A stretch of DNA of 64,000 nt from Stackebrandtia nassauensis DSM 44728. GTDB taxonomy: Bacteria > Actinomycetota > Actinomycetes > Mycobacteriales > Micromonosporaceae. This document shows positions 49,964 through 58,590 of this stretch, in pieces (the first letter of the stretch is position 1; each line of letters starts with the position of its first letter). The stretch lies in assembly GCF_000024545.1 (NCBI RefSeq), contig NC_013947.1, forward strand, positions 6,634,001 through 6,698,000. Direction: 5' to 3'. The notes below the pieces were generated by a model. That model saw nothing but the letters and a program-made list of their open reading frames with translations, searched no databases and had not been told where the DNA came from. Position numbers and translations under genes: made by a program.

Positions 49964-52278
49964 AAGTCTGGCTCTTCCTGGGGACCAGTCGCTTCCTCGT
50001 ACTCGGCTCGCGTATGTGAATGTTCGTCACTCCCCAGCACCATGCTTGCGAGCGCAAGCAATGTCGCGCCCGCGATGTTGTCACCACCATTTATGAGGAC
50101 GTGATCGTGAAGTCGTCGATACGCCAACCCTGCCCCACGACCGTTCTCATCGTCCGTAGTCTCAACGAAGGTCTCCGGAAAAAGATCGCTTAGTTCACCA
50201 AGCGCGGATATCGCCATGTGATCGTCGGCGGTCAGCATTGCAATGCGGAGGCGACAATTGATGGCCTTGACTACTTCACCTTCATCTAGATAGATGTCAT
50301 AAGCCCTTTGAAGGTAACTGACCGGATCATCTGTCGCGCTGGCCACGGGAGAGACGGCACCAAGTAGTACCAATACTTCGGCTTCTCCCATTCGGTTCCC
50401 GGCTTCGCGATAAATGTCGTAGACATGTTCAAAGCATGATTTGGCGTCGGAGATGGCCCCCCAGAAGTCCAGCTTATTTCCCAGTTTCATAGTGACTTCC
50501 GGATAGTCGGTGACACTTGTGAATACCGCCAAGAGAGCAGTATGCTCGGCGATAAACCAGGACCGGTCCTCATTCTCCCGATGTTCGTCAAGCCGCATTC
50601 CATAGTAGGCACAAAGGACGTTGAAACGATTCGTGAACTTGCCGGCGACAGATACCGCAAGGTACTGCGCGTGATCAAGGATCACGTCATGTGCCGTGTA
50701 AGCGAACTCCGCCAACCCCTCTGGCACGACTTCGCCTCGATGCGGGTCAGCGAGCCGACGCGCCACCAACGCGTCCAAAGCATCAACTGCTTCTTCGAGA
50801 CTGACCTCGTGCCCCAAGGCCTGCTCTAGCATCACGGCAACGGTACCCACCGTCAAATATCGACCAGGGTGAGTGCCAAGCAGCTCGTAGATCTCCTGCT
50901 GTATCGGCGACAGGCAAAGATAGGCGTCATCAAGGATACTGAAGACCCGCGCTTTCGTGCGGGCATCGGGTAGCTCGGCCACCTCGATGTCCAATTCCGA
51001 CAGAGTCTTGATCCCGGTCATCAGCTTCGCGGCCATCGCACCGATCAGCACCGGAACTCGATCGCACGCGTTGGCGATCCGCTTGACAGCTTCGACATCG
51101 CCGCACCGATCCGCTCCCGCGATCTCGGCGAACATGGCGACGGCGTCCGACAGCGGCAAGACGTCCAGGTCCAACATGCGAGCACCATCCACATGGAACC
51201 GATTCCGGCTGGTGATCAGCGTCAGGCTTCCCTCGCCCCGCGCGCGCAACGGTTCGATCTGCTCATCCTCGAAAACGTTGTCCCACAAAAAGATCATGCG
51301 ACGTCCGTCAATCACCGCATGCCAACTCGCGAACTGCTCTTCACGGCTCATCCGGTCAACAACCGGCGCCGTCATGCCACACCCCAGCTTCAGAAGTCCA
51401 GGCAGGACATCCTCGGCCCGCAGCGCCCTATCCGTCTCCGGATACGACTGAAAATCAACGAACACCAACCCGTCTGGATACTCGTCGGCCACAGACTTGG
51501 CAAAAGCCGATACCAACGCGGTCTTGCCAACGCCTCCAAAACCCCCGACCGAGCACACCATGCCGACCATGCCGCTGGCACGCAGCGACTCCAGTTCGGC
51601 CAGCTGCTCAACTCGGCCTACAAAGTGGTCAGCCGAAGTAGAGATGCGTCCATAGTCGATCCGGCTTGGACCCAGGCCACCGCCAGCTACCCGCGCCGGT
51701 ACGCCATCGCCACCAATCCACAGTCCCTCACTCAGCTCACCATAAAGCCGCCGCTCCTCAACAAGCTCCTCCAACTGCCGATGCGTGACCTCATACTGGT
51801 ACCCGCTCCATATCCCCCGCAGCTCACCACCACCCGTCTCCGCGTTCTCCCGGACAGCCGCCACGATCTCGGCCGACAAGACTTCACACAGCTCATCGAT
51901 CTCCGTCGACAGCTCCTCATGCGCTTCAGCGGGCTGTCCCCCATCCAACCCGTCGCCCCATTCATCCGAAAACTCCCCATTTACCGGCACAAAGACATCC
52001 CGCACCCAAGGCCCCACCGCCGTCCGCAGCTCCCCCAACCGCGTCCCGTCCACAAGCGGCAACTCCCGCGAGTCCCGTTCCATGAGGCACCGAACCAGAT
52101 TCTCCGCCCCCACCTCATCCTCCCCGTGCAAGATCTCCGCCGCCCGCTTCACCGCCGCAGCCACGGCCTGCACCAACGCCCGCTGCACCTCCGTCCCCAG
52201 CACCGCCGTACGAAACTGCTGGCCGACCCTGTCGAGAGCCTTTCCAGCCCACCGCCCGCCGAAGAACGCTTCCACCAT
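49960..52278 (-). CDS. STAND NTPase with N-terminal helical domain and C-terminal repeats
   Basis: 772 aa. An uncharacterised N-terminal region (about 1-200, helical), then an NTPase: VGRVEQLAELESLRAS (about 220), P-loop GGFGGVGKTALVSAFA near 245-253, Walker B RRMIFLWDNV near 327-335, LITSRNRF as sensor, followed by winged-helix/ARC-like sequence and TPR-like helices (YLQRAYDIYLDEGEVVKAINCRLRIA). This is the STAND plan of regulators and defence sensors. Base composition is visibly lower in GC than neighbours, and codon use differs, suggesting transfer. AAAGGG before ATG 52278. Confidence 0.8.
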   Translation of the reverse strand: MVEAFFGGRWAGKALDRVGQQFRTAVLGTEVQRALVQAVAAAVKRAAEILHGEDEVGAENLVRCLMERDSRELPLVDGTRLGELRTAVGPWVRDVFVPVNGEFSDEWGDGLDGGQPAEAHEELSTEIDELCEVLSAEIVAAVRENAETGGGELRGIWSGYQYEVTHRQLEELVEERRLYGELSEGLWIGGDGVPARVAGGGLGPSRIDYGRISTSADHFVGRVEQLAELESLRASGMVGMVCSVGGFGGVGKTALVSAFAKSVADEYPDGLVFVDFQSYPETDRALRAEDVLPGLLKLGCGMTAPVVDRMSREEQFASWHAVIDGRRMIFLWDNVFEDEQIEPLRARGEGSLTLITSRNRFHVDGARMLDLDVLPLSDAVAMFAEIAGADRCGDVEAVKRIANACDRVPVLIGAMAAKLMTGIKTLSELDIEVAELPDARTKARVFSILDDAYLCLSPIQQEIYELLGTHPGRYLTVGTVAVMLEQALGHEVSLEEAVDALDALVARRLADPHRGEVVPEGLAEFAYTAHDVILDHAQYLAVSVAGKFTNRFNVLCAYYGMRLDEHRENEDRSWFIAEHTALLAVFTSVTDYPEVTMKLGNKLDFWGAISDAKSCFEHVYDIYREAGNRMGEAEVLVLLGAVSPVASATDDPVSYLQRAYDIYLDEGEVVKAINCRLRIAMLTADDHMAISALGELSDLFPETFVETTDDENGRGAGLAYRRLHDHVLINGGDNIAGATLLALASMVLGSDEHSHTRAEYEEATGPQEEPDF

Positions 52279-52740
52279 CCGTTTCCCTTTCCGCGCCTCT
52301 CAACGCTAACCGGTCAACGATGCGGTAGCGAACCAGCGCCTAACGGCTGACAACCCAATACACGAACGGTTCGACTCGTGACGATAGATCGGACAGACCT
52401 TGCCACCGGGGCTGAAAGTCCCCGCCGGACAGGGAGCTACGTCACTGGCAAGATCATCACTCTCAGTTGCCTGTCACGCTGGGACAATGCTGTGATCTTG
52501 AGGGTACTCGAATGATCGAAATGGATACGTAAGTTTACTGACTCCAAAATAGATCACAGGAATCTCTTAAGGCGCATCGGATAGTGTGACACTTCGACAG
52601 AGATCAACCTTTGAATACGGGTGTATTCGATTTCGTCCATGTAGGTTAGGGGCGCCACAGAGGACGACCTGCGAACAGGTCAACTGACGGTTTCTGGTGC
52701 CCATCTACCGACGGGGTTGATGGGAGGAGACACACAGACC
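52279..52740. other. 462-bp AT-richer intergenic region upstream of metal operon
   Basis: No gene recognised. Holds the STAND promoter, an AAGATCA/TGATCTT pair (52450-52456, 52493-52499), a GGGG-CTGAAAGT-CCCC element (52408-52423) and an inverted repeat GAATAC-GGGT-GTATTC (52613-52628) about 115 bp before the oxidase start, a candidate metalloregulator site. Confidence 0.6.
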
Positions 52741-55023
52741 ATGCAACACGAGGCTGACAAGAATCCGGGGGAGGGCCCGCAGACTCCGCCGCCCAAGGTG
52801 GGGTGGTCGGTGATTCCGGAGCGCAAGAGTCAGGACGCCAGTCCCAAGGCGCCCATGACGACCCCGATGACAACCGAACCCAAGGACGGGCCGCACGCGC
52901 GCCCCACCGAGCCGGAGCGGGTGGGCCCACCACCACCCGCTCCCCGTAACACCCAGCCGACGACGCTGCCGTCGTCGTCCGAGCCCTCGCACGGCGGGAT
53001 GGGCGTCGAGGCTCCCTATTCGATCCACGACGACTATCCGGGCAAGGAGAACCTGCAGTACCTGGCGTTGCCGGATGGTCTGCCCGACCACAGTGATCAC
53101 CGCAGCCCACCGGTGACGGCGTTCAAGGACCCGTTGCCGCTGCTGCCGGTCGCCGAGCCGGAGCGGGAGCCGCTGGTACCCGCGCCGGACGGGCGGCGGC
53201 ACCAGTTGTTCGACCAGTTCAAGCCCGAGAAGTACTACATCCAGCGGGAAGAGGAGTTCCAGACTCAGCTCCACAGTGACTACGGGAAGGTGACCTGGAC
53301 CTGGGGTATCGAGGGGTCCCGTCCCGGGCCCACGATCCACGCCCGTTACGGCGAGCCGATCCTGATGCGCCGCTTCAACAACCTGCCGATGCTGGGCACC
53401 GGCAAGGTCGAGTTCGCGATGCCGTCCACCACCCGGCACACCCATAATGGACACAACGAGTCGGCCAGCGACGGCAACCCGGACGACTGGGCCGACACCG
53501 GTGACTTCTGGGACCACCACTTCGCCAACTTCCCCGCCACCGTCCTGGATCCCCGCTCCGGAAAGCGGGTCCCCGACGAGCGGGAGAAGATGACGACGCT
53601 GTGGTACCACGACCACCGGCGGGACTTCACCGGTCCCAACGTGTACGCCGGGCTGGTGGGTACCTACCTGTACTTCGACGACCAGGACTCCGGGGACGAG
53701 AACGACCCCAACCCGTACGCGTGGCGGCTGCCCAGCGGCGAGTTCGACCAGCCGCTGGTGTTGCAGGACCTGATGATCACCGAGGACTACCAGCTGATGT
53801 GGGAGCCCCGCGACACCATGGGGCTGCTGGGCGACCGGTTCAGCGTCAACGGGGTCATCCAGCCGCACCACCGGGTGAAGCGCCGCAAGTACCGGTTCCG
53901 GCTGGTCAACGCGTCGGTGTCCCGGTTCTACAACCTGAACCTGAACTTCGCGCGCAACGACACCGGACGTCCCGAGGACGACCGGTTCGTCCGGATGATC
54001 GCGATCACCGGCGACGGCAACCTGCAGCCGGAACCGCTGGAGACCGAGCAGATCATGCTGGGCCCGGCGCAGCGGGTCGACATCATCGTCGACTTCTCGA
54101 AGTTCGACGACGGCGACATCCTGTACCTGGAGAACCGGCTGGACCAGGACGAGGGACACGGGCCCTCGGGGCGGCAGATCACCGATCCGCAGGCGATCCG
54201 GGAGAAGCGCCTGATGCGGTTCGACGTCCGCGGCGGCAAGGTCAACGACCCCAGCCGGATCCCGGACTTCTTCCGGCCGTTCCCGGAGATCGACTCCTGC
54301 GAGATCGTCCGCAAGCGGCGCTGGCTGTTCGACTACACCGCCGGGCTGTTCGTCATCAACGGCAAGGCGATGGACTCCAACCGCATCGACGCGGGCATCG
54401 AGATCAACACCGCCGAGGAGTGGACGTTCTACAGCATCGGGAACATCTGGAGCCATCCCGTCCACAGTCACCTGAGTGAGTGGCTGGTTCAGGAGGTCAA
54501 CGGCGTCCCGGTCGAGCCCGACATGGTGCAGATCGCCATGTTCGTCAACAGCGTCGACGACTTCCAGCGGGTGTTCAAGAAGAAGCAGAGCGAGGGCAAG
54601 GACTACAAACTCGGGACGAACGTCCTGAGGGGACCGTTCTGCGGCGGCTACCGCCGCGACATCGCGCTTTTGGCCCCGGCAACGTCCATCACCATGTACT
54701 CGCGGTGGCCCGACTTCCTCGGCCGCTACGTGTTGCACTGCCACAACCTGGTGCACGAGGACGCGGCGATGATGATCCGCTGGGACGTGCTGCCGCCCGG
54801 CAAGGGCTTCGACGGATCCAAGACGGTGCAGCAGGTGTACGGGGCGGCCAGCCTGCCGGTGCACAACGAGGCGGTCCCGGCCCATGTCAAGCACGTGGCG
54901 GCCACAGCGACCATCCGCGACAACGGCGAGGGGGTCGACGACGCGCAGTCCATTCCCCCCGAACCGGTCGACAAGTACCCCAAGGCGGGCGCGTCCGACG
55001 ACGACGGCGGCGGCCACCACTGA
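52741..55023 (+). CDS. Multicopper oxidase (large, no signal peptide)
   Basis: 760 aa. Copper motifs in order: RHTHNGHNES near 230, WYHDHRRDFT near 290, HPVHSHLSEW near 570, and the T1 Cu motif HCHNLVHEDAAMM near 666. So all four copper sites are predicted. A Pro/Ser-rich N-terminal 140 residues precedes the first cupredoxin domain; no signal peptide is seen. ATG 52741 follows GGGAGGAG by 11 bases. Related to spore-coat CotA/bilirubin oxidase-like enzymes; substrate may be a metal ion or phenolic. First gene of a five-gene cluster. Confidence 0.92.
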   Translation: MQHEADKNPGEGPQTPPPKVGWSVIPERKSQDASPKAPMTTPMTTEPKDGPHARPTEPERVGPPPPAPRNTQPTTLPSSSEPSHGGMGVEAPYSIHDDYPGKENLQYLALPDGLPDHSDHRSPPVTAFKDPLPLLPVAEPEREPLVPAPDGRRHQLFDQFKPEKYYIQREEEFQTQLHSDYGKVTWTWGIEGSRPGPTIHARYGEPILMRRFNNLPMLGTGKVEFAMPSTTRHTHNGHNESASDGNPDDWADTGDFWDHHFANFPATVLDPRSGKRVPDEREKMTTLWYHDHRRDFTGPNVYAGLVGTYLYFDDQDSGDENDPNPYAWRLPSGEFDQPLVLQDLMITEDYQLMWEPRDTMGLLGDRFSVNGVIQPHHRVKRRKYRFRLVNASVSRFYNLNLNFARNDTGRPEDDRFVRMIAITGDGNLQPEPLETEQIMLGPAQRVDIIVDFSKFDDGDILYLENRLDQDEGHGPSGRQITDPQAIREKRLMRFDVRGGKVNDPSRIPDFFRPFPEIDSCEIVRKRRWLFDYTAGLFVINGKAMDSNRIDAGIEINTAEEWTFYSIGNIWSHPVHSHLSEWLVQEVNGVPVEPDMVQIAMFVNSVDDFQRVFKKKQSEGKDYKLGTNVLRGPFCGGYRRDIALLAPATSITMYSRWPDFLGRYVLHCHNLVHEDAAMMIRWDVLPPGKGFDGSKTVQQVYGAASLPVHNEAVPAHVKHVAATATIRDNGEGVDDAQSIPPEPVDKYPKAGASDDDGGGHH

Positions 55024-55036
55024 GAGGTAAGGCGAC

Positions 55037-56830
55037 ATGAGCAAATACGACGAGCCGATGACGGCGCGCATACCGGTGGTCCGGGTGGAGGAGGAGCCTA
55101 AGACTCCGCTGCCACCGGCACCGGCACCGCTGCTGCCCGAGGTACCGATCCACAATCACCCGAAGCCGCAACGGCAGCTGGACCCGCCGAAGCAGCAGAC
55201 CGTCGGGGACACCACCTTCATCGAGACCGGTGAGGGGTATTTCGAGGAGATCGACCCGTTCTCGTTCCCGCCCGGGACGAACCTGCTGCCGACCGTGTAC
55301 ACCAACGCCTTCGACAGCTTCGGCAACGAGATCCCCAACACCCTGCCTTCTTCGCCGTTGAACCCCAACAACCTGCACCAGGGGGCTCCGAAGAAGAAGG
55401 ACATCAACATCACCTCGCCGACGAACGACCTGTCGCACATCTTCGACAGGCTCGCCAACCTGTTGTCGGGCAAGTCGGCCTCGGAGTTCTGGTCCCGGCA
55501 CGGCGGCCGGGCACAGCCGGAGGAGGTGGGGCGCACCATTCCCGCCGAGGAGGCCGACCTGGACTCGATCCGGCAGCAGCTGTCGCGGGCCATCCACATC
55601 CTGGAGGGCAACCCGATCCCGGACCGGGAGTACAGCGGATTCCCACTGTTGCACTACAACGGGCCCGACAAGATCAAGAAGGTCGAGCCGATCCGGGACA
55701 AGCGCGGCAAGATCATCGGCGGCAACGTCAACATCCACCAGCTGTGGTACGACCACCACATCGAGTCGGACACCGCGTTCCTGGACCTGTCGCCTTTGGA
55801 CGGACCGGACGGGAAGCCGCTGGACGTCACGTTCACGATCACGTACAAGCTGACCGTCCTGGACAAGGGCAAGGACGCGTTCTCGCCGTTCATGATGCTC
55901 AACGACCACCCGGATTTCCCGCCCGGCAAGGGTTTCGGGGAACCGGCGGTGCCGGGCGTCGCGTTCGACCAGAGCTTCGAGCCCATCGGCGAGGGGCAGC
56001 AGATCGACATCGTCATCAAGATGCCGCCGCCGAAGTACTACAAGTTCATCTACACCTGGGGCTGGCGGTTCCACCCGCCGCGCGTCCAGGCGCTGGAGAA
56101 CGCGCGGACCCTGTTCCCCGAGACCGCCGAACCCGGCGGCCCGAAGCAGAAGACCCTGCCGCAGTACGAGGAGGAGGTCTTCGGCGGCGGCAAGAGCCGT
56201 TCCGAGGCCATCGCCATGCTCAGCGACCTGGCTCCGGAGAAGCGCATGTGGACGTTCTTCCGCAAGGCGCTGGTCTCGATCAACGCCGACAAGCCGGACA
56301 CCAACAAGGCGCTGGTCGACGTGTGTCAGGCGCGGGCGGCGTTCTTCGACTGGAAGGACCGCACCACCCTGCCGGCCGGGGCCGAAGTGGACCCCGACAC
56401 CGACATGACGCTGCTGTACGCCGGTAACACGATCTACGGCGAGCACCGGGACGGCAGCTTCGTCGACTTCGAGAAGTGGCGGACCCGGGGCACCAACTTC
56501 AAGGTGACCCTGCTCAACGCCGACTACTTCCAGCGCGCCTACGCCAGTCTCGACTTCGGCGGCGGGCGCGGCTGGGAGAACCAGTGGAAGCCGGGACTGC
56601 GGGAGGGCCAGCAGGGCCCGTACTTCAGCTTCGGACGCGCCTGGTGGTCCCAGAACACCGACGTGCGGCAGCCGATCATCCTGCCCGCCGCGACCAAGGA
56701 CCGCAAGGGACGCAGCTTCCCGGTGAAGCGCAAGGTCCAGATCAAGTTCAACTTCGAGCCCTCGCGGCGACTGCGGCTCTACCAGTACGACCCGATGCAC
56801 CACGACGTGGGCGTCTTCTCAGTGCATTAA
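55037..56830 (+). CDS. Unrecognised 597-aa protein, partner of the multicopper oxidase
   Basis: 597 aa, not recognised. No signal or membrane helix. A Pro-rich N-terminus (PLPPAPAPLLPEVPIHNHPKP) resembles that of the oxidase. The central part has NVNIHQLWYDHHIESDTAFLDLS and IYTWGWRFHPPRVQALENA, with His/Trp clusters; the C-terminus ends in LYQYDPMHHDVGVFSVH. AAGGCG before the ATG; 14 bp after the oxidase. Possibly a structural or electron-transfer partner; no function assigned. Confidence 0.8.
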   Translation: MSKYDEPMTARIPVVRVEEEPKTPLPPAPAPLLPEVPIHNHPKPQRQLDPPKQQTVGDTTFIETGEGYFEEIDPFSFPPGTNLLPTVYTNAFDSFGNEIPNTLPSSPLNPNNLHQGAPKKKDINITSPTNDLSHIFDRLANLLSGKSASEFWSRHGGRAQPEEVGRTIPAEEADLDSIRQQLSRAIHILEGNPIPDREYSGFPLLHYNGPDKIKKVEPIRDKRGKIIGGNVNIHQLWYDHHIESDTAFLDLSPLDGPDGKPLDVTFTITYKLTVLDKGKDAFSPFMMLNDHPDFPPGKGFGEPAVPGVAFDQSFEPIGEGQQIDIVIKMPPPKYYKFIYTWGWRFHPPRVQALENARTLFPETAEPGGPKQKTLPQYEEEVFGGGKSRSEAIAMLSDLAPEKRMWTFFRKALVSINADKPDTNKALVDVCQARAAFFDWKDRTTLPAGAEVDPDTDMTLLYAGNTIYGEHRDGSFVDFEKWRTRGTNFKVTLLNADYFQRAYASLDFGGGRGWENQWKPGLREGQQGPYFSFGRAWWSQNTDVRQPIILPAATKDRKGRSFPVKRKVQIKFNFEPSRRLRLYQYDPMHHDVGVFSVH

Positions 56831-56847
56831 TCCCGACAACACAAAAC

Positions 56848-56877
56848 GCCGCCGCCGGAAGAGATTCCGGCGGCGGC
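56848..56877 (+). terminator. Hairpin between the 597-aa gene and DUF1326
   Basis: Perfect 13-bp stem GCCGCCGCCGGAA (56848-56860), GAGA tetraloop, TTCCGGCGGCGGC (56865-56877), just ahead of the DUF1326 ribosome site. May be a partial terminator or an RNA-processing site setting the ratio within the operon. Confidence 0.7.
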
Positions 56878-56894
56878 CGAAAGGCTGAAACGAC

Positions 56895-57530
56895 ATGGAA
56901 TACGTTTCCTACAACCTGCGCGGCCACTTCCTCGAGATGTGCGACTGCTCGACCATCTGCCCCTGCTGGCTCGGCGAGGCCCCCGACAACGGCGCCTGCA
57001 CCGGCGTGTTCGGCTGGGACATCACCGAAGGCGAGATCGCCAATGTGGACGTGACCGGCCGCAAGGTCATCAGCGCGTCCTACCACACCGGCAACCGCAG
57101 CGACGGCGGTCAGGACGTCTACCTCTTCGTCGACGAGGAGGCCGACGACGAGCAGTTCCAGGCCCTGGCCAACGCCTTCACCGGTCGGCTGGGCGGACCG
57201 CTGGGCGAGCTGGCCGTCCTGATGGGAACCCTCAAGGCCGCCGAGCGCTGCCCCATCAAGATCTCCGCCGAGGCCGACAAGCTGCGGCTCCAGGTGGACG
57301 GCCGGATCTCGGGCGACATCACCCCGCTGTTCGGCACCGACGGCCAGGTCACCGAACTGGCGCACTCGCCACTGTCCAAGGTGCTCGGTTCCCGGGCCGA
57401 GGTCGGCAAGAGCGGCGCGTTCCAGATGGACCTCGGCGAGGACAAGTTCACCATGGAGATGGACGGACTGGCCGCGATGCGGGGCCGGTTCGCCTATGAC
57501 AACCAGGGAACCCTGATCGGAACCAAATGA
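56895..57530 (+). CDS. DUF1326 Cys-motif protein
   Basis: 211 aa matching DUF1326: CDCSTICPCWLG near residue 16 (the family Cys cluster, likely metal- or thiol-binding), DNGACTGVFGWDI, and a conserved AERCPIKISAEADK segment. Soluble. ATGA overlap with the DUF2182 gene; the two families are often adjacent. Function unknown; metal handling is inference from Cys motifs and the oxidase. Confidence 0.88.
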   Translation: MEYVSYNLRGHFLEMCDCSTICPCWLGEAPDNGACTGVFGWDITEGEIANVDVTGRKVISASYHTGNRSDGGQDVYLFVDEEADDEQFQALANAFTGRLGGPLGELAVLMGTLKAAERCPIKISAEADKLRLQVDGRISGDITPLFGTDGQVTELAHSPLSKVLGSRAEVGKSGAFQMDLGEDKFTMEMDGLAAMRGRFAYDNQGTLIGTK

Positions 57531-58333
57531 CGGCAACGGCGGAGAAGAGCGTTCGGGCTCCGAAATGGACCTGGCGGGACGTACCGCTGCCGCTGGGCAT
57601 GTCGCTGGTGGCGACCGCGGGCCTCGTCCTGTGGCACTTCTCGCCGTGGACGCACTACATGCACCTGACGCTGCCGTCGGGCGGCCACGACCACCATGGC
57701 GGGGGTGCCGAGCCCGGCATGACCGCCATGGTGGGGCTGTTCACGGGGGCGTGGCTGCTGATGACCGTGGCGCACATGCTGCCCACGGCGATCCCGCTGC
57801 TGGCCTCGTTCCGGCGGGTGGCGGCCCGACGGCCGGAACGGACCCGGCTGACGGTGGTCGTGGTGGCCGGGTTCCTGACGGTGTGGGCGGCCGCGGGCGC
57901 CGCGATCTCGTTCGCGCACGTACATCTGCGCTACCTCGTCGAGATGAACTCGCTGCAGGCGGCGGCCCCGTGGTTCCTGGTGGCGACCCTGGTCGCCGCC
58001 GGGGCGTACCAGTTCTCGAACTACATCGCCAAGTGCGTGACGGCCTGCCGGTCGCCGTTCAGTTTCATCGGGAAGCACTGGAAGGGCGGCGACAGCGTCG
58101 CGGGCCAGTCGTTCCGGATCGGCCTGGACTACGGCCAGTCGTGCCTGGGCTGCTGTGCCGCACTGATGGTGGTCATGTTCATCGTGGGCTCGGCCAGTCA
58201 CCTGTGGATGGTCGTGTTCGCCCTGTTCGGCGTGATCCAGAAGAGTGCCCGCTGGGGTGGGAGGCTGACCCGGCCGATGGGTGTCGGGTTCTTCGTCGCG
58301 GCGGGAGTCGTGGCGGCGCTTCAGTTCCTGTGA
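57527..58333 (+). CDS. DUF2182 metal-binding integral membrane protein
   Basis: 268 aa, about six membrane helices. DUF2182 signatures: KCVTACRSPFSFIGKHW near residue 166 and GLDYGQSCLGCCAALMVVMF near 203, where paired Cys residues suggest copper or other metal. A His-rich loop GGHDHHGGGAEPGM lies near 50. Operon with DUF1326 and, by context, the multicopper oxidase. Suggested role: membrane transport or delivery of a metal; not proven. Confidence 0.9.
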   Translation: MTATAEKSVRAPKWTWRDVPLPLGMSLVATAGLVLWHFSPWTHYMHLTLPSGGHDHHGGGAEPGMTAMVGLFTGAWLLMTVAHMLPTAIPLLASFRRVAARRPERTRLTVVVVAGFLTVWAAAGAAISFAHVHLRYLVEMNSLQAAAPWFLVATLVAAGAYQFSNYIAKCVTACRSPFSFIGKHWKGGDSVAGQSFRIGLDYGQSCLGCCAALMVVMFIVGSASHLWMVVFALFGVIQKSARWGGRLTRPMGVGFFVAAGVVAALQFL

Positions 58334-58337
58334 CCGC

Positions 58338-58371
58338 GTGCCGGTCGCATACGGCTCGTATGCGTCGGCAC
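58338..58371. repeat. Long hairpin/palindrome downstream of DUF2182
   Basis: CGCATACG-GCT-CGTATGCG (58346-58364) is a perfect inverted repeat, extended by GTGCCG (58338-58343) with CGGCAC (58366-58371). Either an operator for a small-metal regulator or an RNA structure. Confidence 0.6.
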
Positions 58372-58389
58372 GCGCACCGACTCGATAGC

Positions 58390-58426
58390 TTGACGGCGAC
58401 GACGGGTTTCCCGTCGTCGCCGTCAA
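58390..58426 (+). terminator. Perfect 17-bp hairpin ahead of the small Cys peptide gene
   Basis: Left arm TTGACGGCGACGACGGG (58390-58406), loop TTT, right arm 58410-58426, immediately followed by CTCTCTCC and the ribosome site of the peptide gene. May terminate most readthrough, so the peptide gene is separately regulated. Confidence 0.75.
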
Positions 58427-58446
58427 CTCTCTCCGTTGGAGGAACC

Positions 58447-58584
58447 ATGACCCTTCGCCGATCCCTGGTCGCCGCGGCACTCGCGCTGGCTGGGCTGCTG
58501 ACGGTGAGCGCTCCCGCCATCGCCTCACTTTCGGACTCCGGAACCACGATGGCTGACAACTGCCACTGCCGAAAGTGCTGCTGA
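58447..58584 (+). CDS. Tiny secreted Cys-cluster peptide
   Basis: 45 aa. Sec signal (MTLRRSLVAAALALAGLLTV, cleavage near SAPAIA) and a predicted mature peptide of about 18-20 residues ending in DNCHCRKCC: four Cys and one His in the last seven residues. GGAGG lies four bases before the ATG, a good ribosome site. A sequence of this design suggests metal binding (Cu or Zn) or disulfide chemistry. It lies beyond the multicopper-oxidase/DUF2182 genes and is convergent with the SARP gene. No known family is recognised. Confidence 0.75.
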   Translation: MTLRRSLVAAALALAGLLTVSAPAIASLSDSGTTMADNCHCRKCC

Positions 58585-58590
58585 CCGTCC

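Noticed and set aside
52405-52440. Possible riboswitch-like element around the GGGG-CTGAAAGT-CCCC stem
   Set aside because: Only a short stem; it does not match the core of any riboswitch I can recall, so no class is assigned.
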